Source: Acidobacteriota bacterium (GTDB lineage: Bacteria > Acidobacteriota > Terriglobia > Terriglobales > Acidobacteriaceae). From it: DNA of 64,000 nt. The first letter of the stretch is position 1; the number at the start of each line of letters is the position of its first letter. The translations under genes were made by a program, and so were the position numbers. The DNA lies in the NCBI GenBank assembly GCA_013289795.1, contig JABCZH010000007.1, forward strand, positions 1 through 64,000. Direction: 5' to 3'. Shown here one piece after another: positions 62,652 through 64,000 of this stretch. A model generated the notes under the pieces. The model was given only the letters and a program-made list of their open reading frames with translations. It made no database searches and was not told the DNA's origin.

Positions 62652-64000
62652 CTACGGGTTACGCTTCCGACCGCTCCGTCTTGCCAGTCTTTGCCGTATG
62701 AAGTCAGTGAGCGCAATTCCCTTCAGCTTCTGTTTGTTTCCATCAACTTTGACCCAGGCGTCACCGCCACTGGTGTAGTATGGCTCAGCTGAGTGAGAAG
62801 CTGGCACAATCATTTCCACGACACATAGATCAGGCACTTTCTGCCCGTGCTCATCATGGACCTCGTGAATCTCTACTCGGTACCTCGAAGGATCAACTCT
62901 TGGCTCAATCTGATTTAGTTTTGCGCTAACGTCGCGCCTCACCTTATCGCGATCTTGATAGCTCAAGCGGACGCCGACAACAATTCTGTCCCTGTCTCTG
63001 ATGCCCCAAAGAATCCTGCCACCCTCACTATTCAAAAAGGAGACTGCATATTCGTCAGATGTGTTCACAATACTGCTAACCGCGCCGGTCGGGCTCTTGA
63101 TTTCCTTGAACTCAAAATGTCTTGTTTCCTCGAAAGGTACTTCATGGTCCAGGATAAACTCTATTTGGCCCATCGAGACGAAGTCGTCTATCCTGACGGC
63201 CACTCGCTTAAACTCAGCTCGTTTAACCGGGATGGGACTGAGGCTGTCGGCATCACCCACTGAGAACTTCATAGGCTGAGTGTGCCCGAACTCCCGAATA
63301 AGCCTTTGGGTGGTGATTTCGATGGCTTCTTTGGACGTGTCGCATGCAATCCACCGTCTTTGGTGACGCTCGGCTGCCACAACGGTCGTGCCGGAGCCAC
63401 AGAATGGGTCCAGTACGACTTCGCCCTCGTTTGATCCTTTATACAAAAGTCTTTCCAGCACCCCCAGTGGTTTCTGGGTTGGGTACTGTGTGTTTTCCTT
63501 GGATGCCGGGGAGAGGCGGGGGATATCAGTCCAAATAGTTCCGACCTCAACACCCTCGTTTTCATTCAAGAACACCTTGAGTCTTGGTACTCGCTCTTTC
63601 CCACTCTGATAGATCCTACCGTCCTGTTCCAGCTGCTGAAGTGTCCCTAAGCCGAAACGCCAGGATCGGCCCTCAGCCGGCGTGATGCCGTTCCATTCAA
63701 ACTGGAGATTAGGTTGGACAACAGACGCTGTCAGATCGGCTAGAGCGAATGGGCCGCGAGTATCCGATTTCGTGAAACGTCGCCTTTCGTCACGGTTGAG
63801 GGCTCTGAAGATGGCGTTGTCCGTGGATTTGTTTGACTTACTGTAGTGAAGAATAGCATCGTGTTGCGTGCCAGATCTCCTTGTGCGCGAATGGGGTCCT
63901 TGATGGTATTTCCAGACTATCTCGTCCCTGAAGTGCGCCTCTCCGAACACTTGGTTGAGAATGAGACGGATGGAGAAGGCTGATAAAGGCTGAGCCTGAA
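62652..64000 (-). CDS. DNA methyltransferase fused to a Schlafen/AlbA_2-like domain, 5'-truncated by window edge
   Basis: The frame is open through base 64000, so the N-terminus with the catalytic (D/S)PPY motif is outside. The visible first 250 codons are an N6/N4 methyltransferase (VFGEAHFRDEIVWKY, PTQKPLGVLERLL, and SAM motif VVLDPFCGSGTTVVAAERHQRRWIACD). The last 160 residues read as an AlbA_2/Schlafen-type domain (RHFEFKEIKSPTG, VSFLNSEGGRILWGI, AWVKVDGNKQKL). AlbA_2 domains bind nucleic acid or act as nucleases in some defence proteins. The methyltransferase part is sure; the AlbA_2 call is likely. A matching restriction enzyme may lie beyond the edge. Confidence 0.8.
   Translation of the reverse strand, partial: QAQPLSAFSIRLILNQVFGEAHFRDEIVWKYHQGPHSRTRRSGTQHDAILHYSKSNKSTDNAIFRALNRDERRRFTKSDTRGPFALADLTASVVQPNLQFEWNGITPAEGRSWRFGLGTLQQLEQDGRIYQSGKERVPRLKVFLNENEGVEVGTIWTDIPRLSPASKENTQYPTQKPLGVLERLLYKGSNEGEVVLDPFCGSGTTVVAAERHQRRWIACDTSKEAIEITTQRLIREFGHTQPMKFSVGDADSLSPIPVKRAEFKRVAVRIDDFVSMGQIEFILDHEVPFEETRHFEFKEIKSPTGAVSSIVNTSDEYAVSFLNSEGGRILWGIRDRDRIVVGVRLSYQDRDKVRRDVSAKLNQIEPRVDPSRYRVEIHEVHDEHGQKVPDLCVVEMIVPASHSAEPYYTSGGDAWVKVDGNKQKLKGIALTDFIRQRLARRSGRKRNP

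Larger units (their letters stand above)
48806..64000. mobile_element. Genomic island integrated at tRNA-Ala, right end beyond window
   Basis: The island starts after the tRNA-Ala 3' end with a tyrosine recombinase pointing back to the tRNA. It continues with excisionase-like HTH genes, SpoVG-like and RepA-like proteins, then defence-type cargo. I could not find a second copy of the tRNA 3' end up to base 64000, so the right attachment site is probably outside. The extent is inference. Confidence 0.75.

Noticed and set aside
61904-62716. 270-codon minus-strand frame
   Set aside because: It is antisense to the secreted protein, which has a signal peptide and ribosome site.
48806-64000. Right attachment site (repeat of the tRNA-Ala 3' end)
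   Set aside because: No convincing second copy of the T-arm/acceptor sequence was found by eye; short GTTCGAT strings occur by chance.

Overview
The window looks like a chromosome segment from an Acidobacteriota member of the Terriglobia/Koribacter type. This is inferred from the large carboxypeptidase-regulatory TonB receptor, paired ECF sigma/anti-sigma modules, the scpA-scpB-pseudouridine synthase cluster, moderately GC-rich DNA and the dispersed CACAGAGG-type repeats. No database comparison was possible.

Region 1 (1-13.9 kb) is regulatory and envelope related. It opens with the 3' part of a REP-associated transposase that runs into three tandem 127-bp REP units. A MarR regulator, a PAS/GAF sigma-54 activator and a Crp/Fnr regulator with an unusual N-terminal extension follow. 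A minus-strand block then holds an ECF sigma factor, its zinc-finger anti-sigma factor, a zinc-ribbon membrane protein with an internal duplication, a CPBP protease, a DUF4412-like protein, a LytTR response regulator, a small His/Cys-rich protein and a TonB receptor.

Region 2 (13.9-48.7 kb) is mostly housekeeping: thiolase, rlmB, a degenerate M1-type peptidase, a beta-CASP nuclease, trpD, sucCD, ndk, purA, mutM, a ROK kinase, hisC, scpAB, trpS, an M50 protease, a permease plus N-acyl-D-amino-acid deacylase pair, and an rnc-lepB-lepB-AsmA operon. Several features here are unusual. A SIR2-like gene sits between exact 26-bp direct repeats at the purA/monooxygenase junction. trpS carries an in-frame amber codon. 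mutM has an in-frame palindromic insertion. One secreted protein appears to start at CTG.

Region 3 (48.7-64 kb) is an integrated genomic island. A tRNA-Ala(GGC) gene is followed directly by a tyrosine recombinase and a mobile-element core: excisionase-like HTH proteins, a SpoVG-like protein and a RepA-like AAA protein, with a candidate structured RNA. The cargo looks like conflict or defence genes: a proteasome-like Ntn hydrolase, a tightly overlapped three-gene operon (Ser/Thr kinase fused to a SAMHD1-like HD phosphohydrolase; GNAT-PIN-PUA-like fusion; ASCH protein), a HEPN protein, a short XRE regulator with repeated operator half-sites, and a DNA methyltransferase fused to a Schlafen/AlbA_2-like domain that runs off the right edge. 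The kinase-HD / GNAT-PIN / ASCH operon is the best candidate for an undescribed system. The right attachment site was not found and probably lies outside the window.
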